Assembly (NCBI RefSeq): GCF_000377745.1
Contig: NZ_KB898706.1
Location: forward strand, 635,263-699,262
Source: Gilvimarinus chinensis DSM 19667
Lineage (GTDB): Bacteria > Pseudomonadota > Gammaproteobacteria > Pseudomonadales > Cellvibrionaceae
DNA: 64,000 bases
Direction of reading: 5' to 3'
Position 1 is the stretch's first letter, and each line of letters opens with the position of its first letter. Below, in pieces: positions 46,221 to 54,529 of this stretch. The notes under the pieces are model-generated. The model saw nothing but the letters and a program-made list of their open reading frames with translations. It was not told the DNA's origin and made no database searches. The position numbers and the translations under genes are program-made.

Positions 46221-47613
46221 GGCTATCTCCAGGGGAAGTGATGATGGCAGCAAGCAAAATGCCGGCAATGGCTCCACTGATTATGGCGGGTGTACGGGAA
46301 AATAGATCGGCCTCTGTGCGATTGTGCATGACCCATTGATAGCAGACGACGAGGCAGGTTGCACCAATGGCCATATATTGCTGGCTGGTGAATTCAGGGA
46401 GAGTTGCGTAGGAGTCAAAAGAAAACATTGTGGCGGACATTTGTTGAGCAAACTCTAGGCTTGGTGAGCGAAACCAGATCCATGCGTAAGAAACGGCGCT
46501 AAGTGTTATTAAGCGGGCGATTAATCGGGTAAAGGCAGTTTTCCGTATTTTTGAAGGGGTTACGGTTTGTACAAGACGCTCCGAGATCAAAAATAAACCG
46601 TGTAAAAGCCCCCATACAATAAACGTCCATGCGGCGCCGTGCCACAAGCCCCCTAAAAGCATGGTTATGACGAGGTTGCGATAGGTTTTAATAGTTCCTT
46701 TGCGGTTACCCCCTAAAGGTATATATAAATAGTCCCTGAGCCAAGAGGATAGTGATATGTGCCAGCGGCGCCAAAAGTCTGAAAAGCCCAGAGCGCAATA
46801 GGGGTTTAAAAAGTTAACCGGAAGTCGAAAGCTGAACAGTAATGCGGAGCCTATGGCGCAGCTGGAGTAGCCCGCAAAATCACAGAAAATTTGGCTTCCG
46901 AAAACCAGCGCCCCCAGCCAGGCAATATAAGCCTGGCTGGGCGGGGGGGCGGAGAATATATCGTTAGCTGTTGGCGCTAAAAGCGAGTCCGCTAACACGA
47001 CTTTGGTAAAAAGGCCCCAAATGATCAATGACAGGCCAATAGTGTTTGATTGTAAGCTGGTTGATCTGGGGGTTTCTATTTGTTGTTGCATTTCAGTCCA
47101 GCGCACTATTGGGCCGGCGACCAGCTGAGGAAAGAAGCTCACATAGAGTGCATAGTCGCGCCAGTTGCGAACGGGTTTAAACCTCCGGTAATAGACGTCG
47201 ATACAGTAGGATAGGGAGTGAAACGTATAAAACGATATACCGATTGGAAGGATTATGTCAGCTGGTGAGCTTTGCCAATTCAGCCCCAAATTTGAGGCGA
47301 GTACGGATAAGTTGTCGGTTAAAAAGTAGTGGTATTTAAAATAGCCAAGAACCCCTAGGTTCGTGGCAAGGATGCCCCAAAGCCAGCGTTTGCGAGTGGT
47401 TTTGTTTTTGGATTTTGCCATTTTAAGGGCCAGCCACCAATCCAGCGAGGTGGTCAAAATGAGCAAGGGGAGGAACCAGGGGTTCCAGGCCGCATAAAAA
47501 GCATAGCTTGATAGTAGCAGTAGGCTTTTTTTATGTCCCCAAGTCGGGCAGCCATAATAGAGCAAAAGGGTGAGAGCTAAAAAAACAGGGTATGTTAAAG
47601 AGTCGAATTGCAT
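46195..47613 (-). CDS. MBOAT family membrane O-acyltransferase (AlgI/DltB type)
   Basis: The 472-residue protein spans the membrane about ten times. It has the AlgI-like landmarks FYAAWNPWFLPLLI, GISFYTFHSLSYCIDVYY, FFPQLVAGPIVRW, DFWRRWHISLSSWLRDYLYIPLGG and the catalytic-histidine segment GGLWHGAAW (near 323). Such enzymes move acyl groups across the inner membrane to an acceptor polymer such as alginate, cellulose or peptidoglycan. Only the SGNH-like partner is adjacent. No alginate or cellulose genes are in the window. It is divergent from rpe. Confidence 0.92.
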   Translation of the reverse strand: MQFDSLTYPVFLALTLLLYYGCPTWGHKKSLLLLSSYAFYAAWNPWFLPLLILTTSLDWWLALKMAKSKNKTTRKRWLWGILATNLGVLGYFKYHYFLTDNLSVLASNLGLNWQSSPADIILPIGISFYTFHSLSYCIDVYYRRFKPVRNWRDYALYVSFFPQLVAGPIVRWTEMQQQIETPRSTSLQSNTIGLSLIIWGLFTKVVLADSLLAPTANDIFSAPPPSQAYIAWLGALVFGSQIFCDFAGYSSCAIGSALLFSFRLPVNFLNPYCALGFSDFWRRWHISLSSWLRDYLYIPLGGNRKGTIKTYRNLVITMLLGGLWHGAAWTFIVWGLLHGLFLISERLVQTVTPSKIRKTAFTRLIARLITLSAVSYAWIWFRSPSLEFAQQMSATMFSFDSYATLPEFTSQQYMAIGATCLVVCYQWVMHNRTEADLFSRTPAIISGAIAGILLAAIITSPGDSHAFIYFQF

Positions 47614-47771
47614 GGGGTGTTCTAGGTTTGGTCGTCAGCGCGTTTTTAGGGCGACGGCGAATTCTAATTGTTTCTATTGTATATCTCCTTGGCTATCGGA
47701 GTCTCTAATGTTGTTTGGCTGTGATAAGCTTTCGCATCATCATAGTTCTAGTTTCATGAGGTAGATACCGT

Positions 47772-48437
47772 ATGCAGCCGCCCATAATTGCCCCCTCAGT
47801 CCTTAATGCAGATTTTGCCCGCTTGGGTCAGGAGGCCGAGGCGGTGCTGGATGCCGGCGGTGACTGGTTACACTTGGATGTAATGGATCATCAGTTTGTG
47901 CCGAACCTGACGGTGGGGCCAATGGTTTGTCGTGCTTTACGTAATTATGGGGTGAGCGCGCCGATAGATGTCCATTTAATGGTGGAGTCGGTAGATCCGC
48001 TTATTGAATCTTTTGCGAAGGCTGGTGCGTCTGGTATTAGTTTCCACCCGGAGGCGGTTCGCCATCTGGATCGATCTATCAACTTGGTGCGCGAGAGTGG
48101 CTGTAAGGTTGGGTTGGTGCTAAATCCTGCTACCCCCTTGGCTCTCGTGGAAGAGGTTCTGCCGGAAATTGACATGCTGCTAATTATGTCGGTTAACCCG
48201 GGTTTTGGGGGGCAAGCATTCATTCCTTACACTTTGAACAAGATTGAGCGGGCGCGAAAGCTAATTGATGCATTAGATAGGCCGGTAAGGCTTCAGGTGG
48301 ACGGAGGTATTAAAGTGCACAATATCGCGCAGGTAGCTGCTGCCGGTGCTGATACGTTCGTGGTGGGCTCGGAGATATTTTCAAGCGAAAGCTACGGCGA
48401 TGTGATCAAGCAGTTAAAGGCCTCTGCTACTGTATAG
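47772..48437 (+). CDS. rpe: Ribulose-phosphate 3-epimerase
   Basis: Rpe interconverts ribulose-5-phosphate and xylulose-5-phosphate in the pentose phosphate pathway. The 221-residue TIM-barrel protein begins IAPSVLNADFARLGQE. It has the metal-binding HLDVMDHQFVPNLTVGP (His/Asp), DVHLMVE, SVNPGFGGQAFIP, and the C-terminal VDGGI and VVGSEIF phosphate-binding segments. It stands alone here, not with gph and trpS. Confidence 0.98.
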   Translation: MQPPIIAPSVLNADFARLGQEAEAVLDAGGDWLHLDVMDHQFVPNLTVGPMVCRALRNYGVSAPIDVHLMVESVDPLIESFAKAGASGISFHPEAVRHLDRSINLVRESGCKVGLVLNPATPLALVEEVLPEIDMLLIMSVNPGFGGQAFIPYTLNKIERARKLIDALDRPVRLQVDGGIKVHNIAQVAAAGADTFVVGSEIFSSESYGDVIKQLKASATV

Positions 48438-48853
48438 CGATTGTGCATCAATAGGGGCGATTCTACCTAAGCTTTAGTTTGTAACGGCTTGCTGTAGCAG
48501 AAAAAATAACGTTTAAAAAATGTCGCGTTTGGGGCTTCCCTGCGGCGCAAACAGCAGGTAAACTGCCTGCGTCGATTAAAGCTAGGCTCAGTTTTTTAAT
48601 TGGTGGGTTGGTCTACCGGTTAATTGTGACGGCAGTCAAACTTTTTTGTGCCGACGCTGGCCGCATCAATTGGCGTACCAAAATGCTCGGGAAGGCTATT
48701 GTGAACCCTCGGGCGCTATGGTAAGTTAGAACGCGATTGGGTGTTCGTAGAGCATCTGGCCGGTCATGTGCTGGTGGTAATCGAGTTTGTGAGGCTGCCT
48801 CGCGGCCTGCTAACAGAAAACAATACGATACTTTGTAACTCTAGGAGCTAGAA
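48438..48853 (+). other. Long intergenic region / probable leader of the secreted-protein gene
   Basis: No gene is visible in these 416 bp. The middle is GC-rich with several short inverted repeats, for example GCAGG-N7-CCTGC near 48553, so a structured leader is possible. An AT-rich stretch AACAGAAAACAATACGATAC lies near 48814. A strong Shine-Dalgarno (AGGAG, 48843-48847) precedes the next start. I could not place a confident promoter. Confidence 0.45.
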
Positions 48854-50392
48854 ATGAAGAAAAAACTTCTACCTTTGGCAATGCTGGCGGGACTGGCTGG
48901 TGCAGCAGGTACCGCCCAAGCCGTATACGTCAATACTGATGGCCACGGTGAAACCCTGATCTATCCATTCTTCAGTGTGGAAGAAGGTCAAAACACTTAC
49001 ATCAACGTGACCAACACCACCGACCAGTACAAAGCGGTTAAAGTGCGTTTCCTGGAAGGTCAAAACTCTGCTGAGGTTCTTGACTTTAACTTGTACCTGT
49101 CTCCTGAAGATGTGTGGACTGGTGCTATTGTTGCTATTGAAGGTGGCGGCACTAAAGTAATCACTCGCGATAACTCTTGTACTGTGCCTTGGATTCCTCG
49201 TCCTAACGCTGAAGGCGAAGGTTCTGACGGTGTTGAGTTCCGTACTTATGAGTACCAAGGTGATGGTGGCGACCAAACTGTAGCCCGTACTCAAGAAGGT
49301 TACGTAGAACTGATTGAAATGGGTGTGATCACCGACCCAGACGTACAGGCTGAAATTCAGCACAATGCTGCTGGCATGCCTGGCGACTGTGACGGCTTGC
49401 GCGCTCGTTGGATGGAAAATGGCGTTAGCCCAAGTGCTACTAGCGAGAGCTTTGAAAACCCAGCTGATGTAGTGGGTAACGGTTACTGGACTGCAACCCC
49501 GAACGAAGGTTTTGCTGTTCAAGCTGACCAAGACACCGAATACACCTTGGGCGGTCTGTACGGCTACGGCGTACTGATTAACCCAGCGGAAGGTTCTGGT
49601 TCTGCTTACAACGCTGTTGCGTTGGATCAGTTCTTCGGCGCGGCTGTTGTAGATGGCCTGTATCAGCCTCAGCACACCAACCCAGGTACTACTCTGCCTT
49701 CTTTGGGTAGTGCATACGAGATTGCTCAGGTTATCGATGGCAACGCTATCGTAGATGAAGTTATGACCACTGGTTGGGACGCGGTTTCTGCCGTATTCAT
49801 GCACGATACTCTGTCTAACGACTTTGTATTGGATGCTGCGGTAAATGCTGATACCGATTGGGTAATCACCATGCCAACCAAGCGTTTTTACGTAAACCAA
49901 GGTTTGGATTCAGATGATGAGCCAAACGATGCTCTGCCTCCTTTCACCAATGCTTGGTCAGGCGGTACTGCTTGTGAAGTGGTTGGTATTGAAGCTTGGG
50001 ATCGTGAAGAAGCTGTTACTGAGTTGACTGGCGACATCGACTTCTCTCCTCGTCCGCCTGCTGCTGATGGTCCAGAGCCTTCTTCAATCTGTTCAGAAGT
50101 GAACGTATTGACCTTCGACGATGCCTCTGCTGTTTATCCTTCTCCTCGCATCCAGTACGGTATGCCAGAGTTGGGCTTCGAGAATGGTTGGGTTCGTTTG
50201 GATTTCTCTAGCGATACTGCCGGTGAGCGTGAGCTGGAAAGTGCTGATGGCGCCATTTTTGAAGGTCTGCCAGTAACTGGTTTTGCTGTTCAGAAGTTCA
50301 TCAACGGTTCTATGGATGGTGGTACTTTGGCCAACTACGCTTGGTTAGTGCAGCACAACTACACTCGCTCAATCACTCCTTCTTCTCTGTAA
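48854..50392 (+). CDS. Abundant-looking secreted protein of unknown function
   Basis: The 512-residue protein has a Sec signal peptide (1-23, ending GTAQA) and a mature part that begins VYVNTDGHGETLIYPFFSVE, then NTYINVTNTTDQYKAVKVRFLEGQNS and EVLDFNLYLSPEDVWTGAIV. This N-terminal block is one I associate with hypothetical secreted proteins in many marine gammaproteobacteria, without assigned function. Four cysteines could form two disulfides. There is no lipobox, membrane anchor or barrel ending. Codon use is strongly biased, as in highly expressed genes. A strong Shine-Dalgarno and a terminator frame it as a single-gene unit. Confidence 0.85.
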   Translation: MKKKLLPLAMLAGLAGAAGTAQAVYVNTDGHGETLIYPFFSVEEGQNTYINVTNTTDQYKAVKVRFLEGQNSAEVLDFNLYLSPEDVWTGAIVAIEGGGTKVITRDNSCTVPWIPRPNAEGEGSDGVEFRTYEYQGDGGDQTVARTQEGYVELIEMGVITDPDVQAEIQHNAAGMPGDCDGLRARWMENGVSPSATSESFENPADVVGNGYWTATPNEGFAVQADQDTEYTLGGLYGYGVLINPAEGSGSAYNAVALDQFFGAAVVDGLYQPQHTNPGTTLPSLGSAYEIAQVIDGNAIVDEVMTTGWDAVSAVFMHDTLSNDFVLDAAVNADTDWVITMPTKRFYVNQGLDSDDEPNDALPPFTNAWSGGTACEVVGIEAWDREEAVTELTGDIDFSPRPPAADGPEPSSICSEVNVLTFDDASAVYPSPRIQYGMPELGFENGWVRLDFSSDTAGERELESADGAIFEGLPVTGFAVQKFINGSMDGGTLANYAWLVQHNYTRSITPSSL

Positions 50393-50416
50393 GGTTTGAT
50401 TTAGTAAGAGTACTAG

Positions 50417-50443
50417 AACGCGGCCTAAGGGCCGCGTTTTTTT
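50417..50443 (+). terminator. Rho-independent terminator of the secreted-protein gene
   Basis: A perfect 9-bp GC-rich stem (AACGCGGCC / GGCCGCGTT) with a 4-nt loop is followed by T residues, 24 bp after the stop. Confidence 0.93.
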
Positions 50444-50494
50444 ATGCCTGAAATTTATATGGCTGGCGTTCGTTGTAAAAAACTGTGCACAAAA

Positions 50495-50523
50495 TTGACA
50501 AGCGGTTGTCAAAAGCGCTTAAT
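50495..50523 (+). promoter_or_regulatory. Sigma-70 promoter with overlapping palindromic operator
   Basis: A consensus -35 TTGACA (50495-50500) and CTTAAT (50518-50523) are separated by 17 bp. The -35 lies inside a perfect inverted repeat, TTGACAA-GCGG-TTGTCAA (50495-50512), which could bind a dimeric regulator. The leader to the next start codon would be about 160 nt. Confidence 0.55.
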
Positions 50524-50687
50524 AGGGAATAGTAATTTAAAGTTGCGCGCATATAATGAACATTATTAAATGTCGGGCAGGCAACCTGCGCGCAAATTAA
50601 AATCAATAGATTTGAGCCCTGAGACTGCATCAAAAGTAATGCGCTAGGGACTATAAGTTTTAAAAAACTTTGAAATGTGAGGGTGAT

Positions 50688-51740
50688 ATGAAAAAATTTT
50701 ACAAAACAGTCTTGGCCTGTGCCTTGGCCGCGGGTTCCGCGGTTACGCTTGCGGACACTGTTGAAATACTTGATGGCCAGGGTGATGTGCTGGTTACTTA
50801 TTCAGCAGATGCTATTACTGTTCAAAGCGGTACGATAACAGTGAGTAACGGCGTTTATCAGGGCGGTACCATTCCCGGCGCCGGTGGCGCTGGTGTAACT
50901 TGTGACCCGCTGACAACTACCATTGAAAATGGGGTCTGTGTTGGCTCGGGTGGTGGTTTGAGTTGTGGCTTGGGAACTGAGCCTGATGCTACTGACTCAG
51001 AGTGTGTCCCGGCAACGCCACCTACGCTCAGTATTAGTAGCAGTCCTACGTCTATGGGCGATGGTGTCAGTTCGGCGACATTAACTTTCCAGTTTAGCCG
51101 CCCGGTGACTGGATTTAATGCTAACGATATTAGCGTTAGTCCTTCGAGTCACACTCTGACTGGGTTTTCTGCAGTGGACAGTGATACCTTCAGAGCCACG
51201 ATAAACCGTAGTGGCAATGCATCCGGCACTATTAATGTTAGTGTGAGCTCAGGAAGCTATCAAGGTACCAATGGCGCCTCTGGAGGCGGTGGTAGCCGGT
51301 CTATCACTTTGGTTGGTGGTAGCACTAATGTTGGTAACTGTGAAGTTCCAGCCAATGTTACATTAAGCAATATATCGGCATTGAGTAGTTTTGGTATGGC
51401 TACAGCTCTGATCGAGTTTGATATACCACGGTCAGAAGTGTTGTCACGGGCATTCACTACCACAGGTGGCTCAGCCAACGGCCAAATTAACCTCGGCGGC
51501 GATTCTGGCACCAGCGAGGATATGCGCAACATGTGGATTTCGGAGTGTCCCGGAGGTGAGCCTGTGTCTAATCGCTGTGAGCGCCCAGGTAACTTGACTA
51601 CGATGCGCTGGATTCAGGGAAGCTCTAGAGTTGCTTGTTCGCTAGATAAAAATGCAACTTATTACTTTAATATTTCATCGGACTCTTGCAGTCGCTCTTC
51701 GGGCTGTCGGGCCATTATCCAGCATTTGGGTGGCTGGTAA
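50688..51740 (+). CDS. Secreted cysteine-rich protein with a bacterial Ig-like domain
   Basis: The start at 50688, after GAGGGTGAT, gives 350 residues with a signal peptide (1-22, ending TLADT). The mature part has a short repeat-like beta region, a Gly/Cys-rich linker with four cysteines, and a Big_12-type Ig-like domain (about 110-210, PPTLSISSSPTSMGDG to SGGGGSRSITLV). The C-terminal domain of about 130 residues has six cysteines. All ten mature cysteines could pair. Function unknown. It sits directly upstream of the type II secretion operon and could be a substrate, which is inference. Confidence 0.75.
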   Translation: MKKFYKTVLACALAAGSAVTLADTVEILDGQGDVLVTYSADAITVQSGTITVSNGVYQGGTIPGAGGAGVTCDPLTTTIENGVCVGSGGGLSCGLGTEPDATDSECVPATPPTLSISSSPTSMGDGVSSATLTFQFSRPVTGFNANDISVSPSSHTLTGFSAVDSDTFRATINRSGNASGTINVSVSSGSYQGTNGASGGGGSRSITLVGGSTNVGNCEVPANVTLSNISALSSFGMATALIEFDIPRSEVLSRAFTTTGGSANGQINLGGDSGTSEDMRNMWISECPGGEPVSNRCERPGNLTTMRWIQGSSRVACSLDKNATYYFNISSDSCSRSSGCRAIIQHLGGW

Positions 51741-51778
51741 TCTATAGGTTGGAACTTTGATTTTTTCGTAAGATCAAA

Positions 51779-51809
51779 ATGGCGCAAGCTTCGGCTTGTG
51801 CCATTTTTC
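51779..51809 (+). terminator. Rho-independent terminator with UUCG loop
   Basis: An 11-bp stem (ATGGCGCAAGC / GCTTGTGCCAT, one G-U pair) is closed by a TTCG tetraloop and followed by TTTTCTTT. It ends the Ig-like protein transcript, 19 bp before the PPIase start codon, so the secretion operon needs its own promoter or read-through. Confidence 0.9.
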
Positions 51810-51827
51810 TTTAATGGGAGTGATATT

Positions 51828-52751
51828 TTGAGTGTAAGACAGTTGGGGTTAATCGTTGCTGGTCTGTTTTTACCGGCAATAGTTATGGCCGCAGAGAAAG
51901 ATGATGTATTGGCGCAATATGAAGAAATTAAGGTTACTCAGGATGATATGCGTCGTTACTTACAGTTTTATCTGCCTGAAGAGAATCGCTCGCTTGCTCT
52001 AAAAGGTAACCTTCATCAATATGTTGGTAATATTTTAATGATGAGAGCGTTGGCGCTTCAGGCCGAGCGCAATGGGTTGGGAATAGATTCTGAGCAGTTG
52101 GCTTGGCAGCAGGAGTATCAAAGCGTTGTATGGCAGGTTAAGGCTTATCAGGACCACTTGATCCAAGAGGCGCAGAAAAATGTTAATTGGGACGCTAGGG
52201 CGAAAGAGCTCTACTTAGCTGAGCCTGAACGCTTTTACACCCCGGATAAAGTGAATGCATCCCATATATTGATCCAAACCAAAGACCGAAGTGATGAAGA
52301 AGCACAAGCGCTAATAAGCTCTATCCGTCAGCGTGCTTTAGACGGGGAGTCCTTTTCTGAGTTGGCAAAAGAATACTCCGATGACAAGGGATCTAGAAAA
52401 AAGGGTGGTAACCTTGGGGCTTTTGACTCTACGCAAATGGTTCCGGAGTTTTCTGAAGCCGCTTTCGCCCTTCAGCAGCCAGGAGATGTGAGTGGAGTCG
52501 TTAAAACTCAGTTTGGCTATCACGTTATTTTATTGAATGAAAAAATTCCAGGGTCAAAAAAGCCTTACGAAAAAGTAAAATCGCAGTTGATAGAAGAATT
52601 AAAAGAACGGTCGGCTAAGAGTACGGTTGAGGCTACGTTAACCGAGCTTCGCTCAGAGGTTTATAGTCGTCAGCTGAATACCGAAGCGGCTAATGAACTA
52701 AGAGCAGAATATGGGTTGGAACCACTTCCCGAACTCTCCCCAGAAGATTAA
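51828..52751 (+). CDS. Periplasmic parvulin-type peptidyl-prolyl isomerase
   Basis: The TTG start at 51828 follows GGGAG at good spacing and yields 307 residues with a signal peptide (about 1-22, ending VMAAE). Earlier starts would lie inside the terminator. A SurA/PpiD-like helical N-domain precedes one parvulin domain (about 140-245): KVNASHILIQTKDRS, FSELAKEYSDDKGSRKKGGNLGAF and FGYHVILL. It is 3 bp before gspE, so it is part of the secretion operon and may fold pseudopilins, the secretin or exported substrates. That role is inferred. Confidence 0.9.
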   Translation: MSVRQLGLIVAGLFLPAIVMAAEKDDVLAQYEEIKVTQDDMRRYLQFYLPEENRSLALKGNLHQYVGNILMMRALALQAERNGLGIDSEQLAWQQEYQSVVWQVKAYQDHLIQEAQKNVNWDARAKELYLAEPERFYTPDKVNASHILIQTKDRSDEEAQALISSIRQRALDGESFSELAKEYSDDKGSRKKGGNLGAFDSTQMVPEFSEAAFALQQPGDVSGVVKTQFGYHVILLNEKIPGSKKPYEKVKSQLIEELKERSAKSTVEATLTELRSEVYSRQLNTEAANELRAEYGLEPLPELSPED

Positions 52752-52754
52752 CAG

Positions 52755-54467
52755 TTGGCAGATAATCACGTGAAAATCGGAGAGATATTAACTACAGCCA
52801 ATAAGCTTTCACATCGAGACTTAGAGCGAGCTCTTTTAGCCCAGGCAGAAATGGGGGGCTATCTCGGTCAGGTGCTTATCAAGTTAGGCTTAGTGTCAGA
52901 ACAGGATATGGCAGAGGCTCTGGCCTCGCAGCTGCAGGTTCGCTTGTTGCGCTCGGAGGATTACCCCGTGGAGGCCCCGGTAATAAGCGGTCTTTCTGGC
53001 GCATTTTTGCAGGCGAATAATGTTGTCCCTTTAGTGGTTGGCGATTGTCCGGAATTTGCCGCGACTGTGCCTCAGGATGATTTTATTCGGCAGGCTTTGC
53101 AGATGGCAGTAGGGCGCCCTGTTAAGCTTCATTTGGGGTTGGAGGGGGATGTCGCTACTGCTTTGGCTCGCTTGGTCCAGCAAGCAGATTCTTCCGAAGA
53201 AGAGCAAGACGAGGGGTTATACGGCGGCGAGCTGGAAGATTCGGAGTTTGTGGAGCATTTACGTGATTTGGCGAGCGAGGCACCGGTTATTCGGCTTGTG
53301 AACCAGATTATCCATCATGCCTTAGAGGTTGGTGCCTCTGATATACACGTGGAGCCTTTTGATGACAGGCTGCACTTACGTTATCGAGTTGATGGTGTCA
53401 TTCAAGAGGCGTCTGACCCGCCAGATCTTACGTTGGCTCCTGCCATCGCTTCTCGCATAAAACTGTTATCTCGAATGAACATTGCAGAAAGGCGTTTGCC
53501 GCAGGATGGGCGAATAATGACACGGGTGAAAGGGCATGAGCTGGATTTGCGAGTGTCTACTATTCCGACGGTGCATGGCGAAAGCATTGTTATGCGTGTG
53601 CTTGATCGAGACAGTATTCAATTGAGCTTGGAGAGTATGGGGTTCGCTGAGGACACGCTCATGCGTTACCAGGCTTTATTGCAGCGTCCACACGGGGTAT
53701 TGCTGGTGACCGGGCCAACGGGGTCGGGCAAAACCACCACACTGTATGCGTCTTTGGCGACCTTAGATGCCTCAGAGCTTAAAATAATTACGGTTGAAGA
53801 TCCTGTTGAGTATCAGTTGGATGGCATTAACCAAATACAGGTTCAGGCTCAAATTGACTTGACGTTTGCCCGATCGCTGCGAGCAATATTGCGGCAAGAC
53901 CCGGACATTATCATGATTGGGGAAATGCGGGATGGTGAGACGGCCCAAATTGCGGTGCAGTCCGCCTTGACAGGGCATTTGGTGTTATCCACATTGCATA
54001 CTAACACCGCGGCCGGTGCTATTACCCGACTTGAGGACATGGGTATTGAGCGTTACCTCATCACGTCATCGGTTAATGGCGTTTTGGCTCAGCGGTTGAT
54101 TCGAACCTTGTGCGAGAGGTGTAAAGCACCTCGAAAACTGCATGAAGGAGAGGCGAAAAGTGCCGGTTTGGACGCCTTTTTAGCTAAGGGGCAGAATCAA
54201 GTATACGAAGCCGTTGGTTGCGACTCCTGCAAGCAAAGTGGCTATAAGGGGCGAACGGCGATTCACGAGCTATTTGTCATGGACGGTAGCATGCATAAAG
54301 CTGTTCAATCTGGGGCGGACGCTACTGAGCTTCATGCTACGGCTCGTCGCGCTGGTATGCGAACTCTTTATGAGGATGGTCTTAAGAAAGTTGCTTTGGG
54401 TGTAACTACGTTAGATGAAGTTATGCGTGTAACTCAAGACCAGACAGAAACGGCTGAGTTTGCTTGA
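52755..54467 (+). CDS. gspE: Type II secretion ATPase GspE
   Basis: GspE powers pseudopilus assembly at the inner-membrane platform. The 570-residue protein has an N-terminal GspE/PilB domain (KIGEILTTANKLSHRDLERAL), Walker A GPTGSGKTT (about 319), the Asp box and a Walker B region DPDIIMIGEMRDGETA (about 381, with Met where Ile is usual). The zinc-binding tetracysteine consists of CERC (about 452-455) and CDSC (about 488-492). The start is uncertain: TTG at 52755 gives MADNHVKIG, and GTG at 52770 is an alternative. Confidence 0.96.
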   Translation: MADNHVKIGEILTTANKLSHRDLERALLAQAEMGGYLGQVLIKLGLVSEQDMAEALASQLQVRLLRSEDYPVEAPVISGLSGAFLQANNVVPLVVGDCPEFAATVPQDDFIRQALQMAVGRPVKLHLGLEGDVATALARLVQQADSSEEEQDEGLYGGELEDSEFVEHLRDLASEAPVIRLVNQIIHHALEVGASDIHVEPFDDRLHLRYRVDGVIQEASDPPDLTLAPAIASRIKLLSRMNIAERRLPQDGRIMTRVKGHELDLRVSTIPTVHGESIVMRVLDRDSIQLSLESMGFAEDTLMRYQALLQRPHGVLLVTGPTGSGKTTTLYASLATLDASELKIITVEDPVEYQLDGINQIQVQAQIDLTFARSLRAILRQDPDIIMIGEMRDGETAQIAVQSALTGHLVLSTLHTNTAAGAITRLEDMGIERYLITSSVNGVLAQRLIRTLCERCKAPRKLHEGEAKSAGLDAFLAKGQNQVYEAVGCDSCKQSGYKGRTAIHELFVMDGSMHKAVQSGADATELHATARRAGMRTLYEDGLKKVALGVTTLDEVMRVTQDQTETAEFA

Positions 54468-54529
54468 TCCAACCTTTATAATACCCCTTTGATCATAGTC
54501 TGATCCTACCAGTCTACATTAAGGTCCCT

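Noticed and set aside
48869-49900. Long open frame (343 codons) antisense to the secreted protein gene
   Set aside because: It lies entirely inside the biased-codon secreted-protein gene on the other strand, has no Shine-Dalgarno or recognisable domain, and its low-complexity sequence is explained by the codon bias of the sense gene.
51798-51827. ATG start of the parvulin at 51798
   Set aside because: It lies inside the terminator hairpin and has no Shine-Dalgarno. The TTG at 51828 has one and begins a proper signal peptide.
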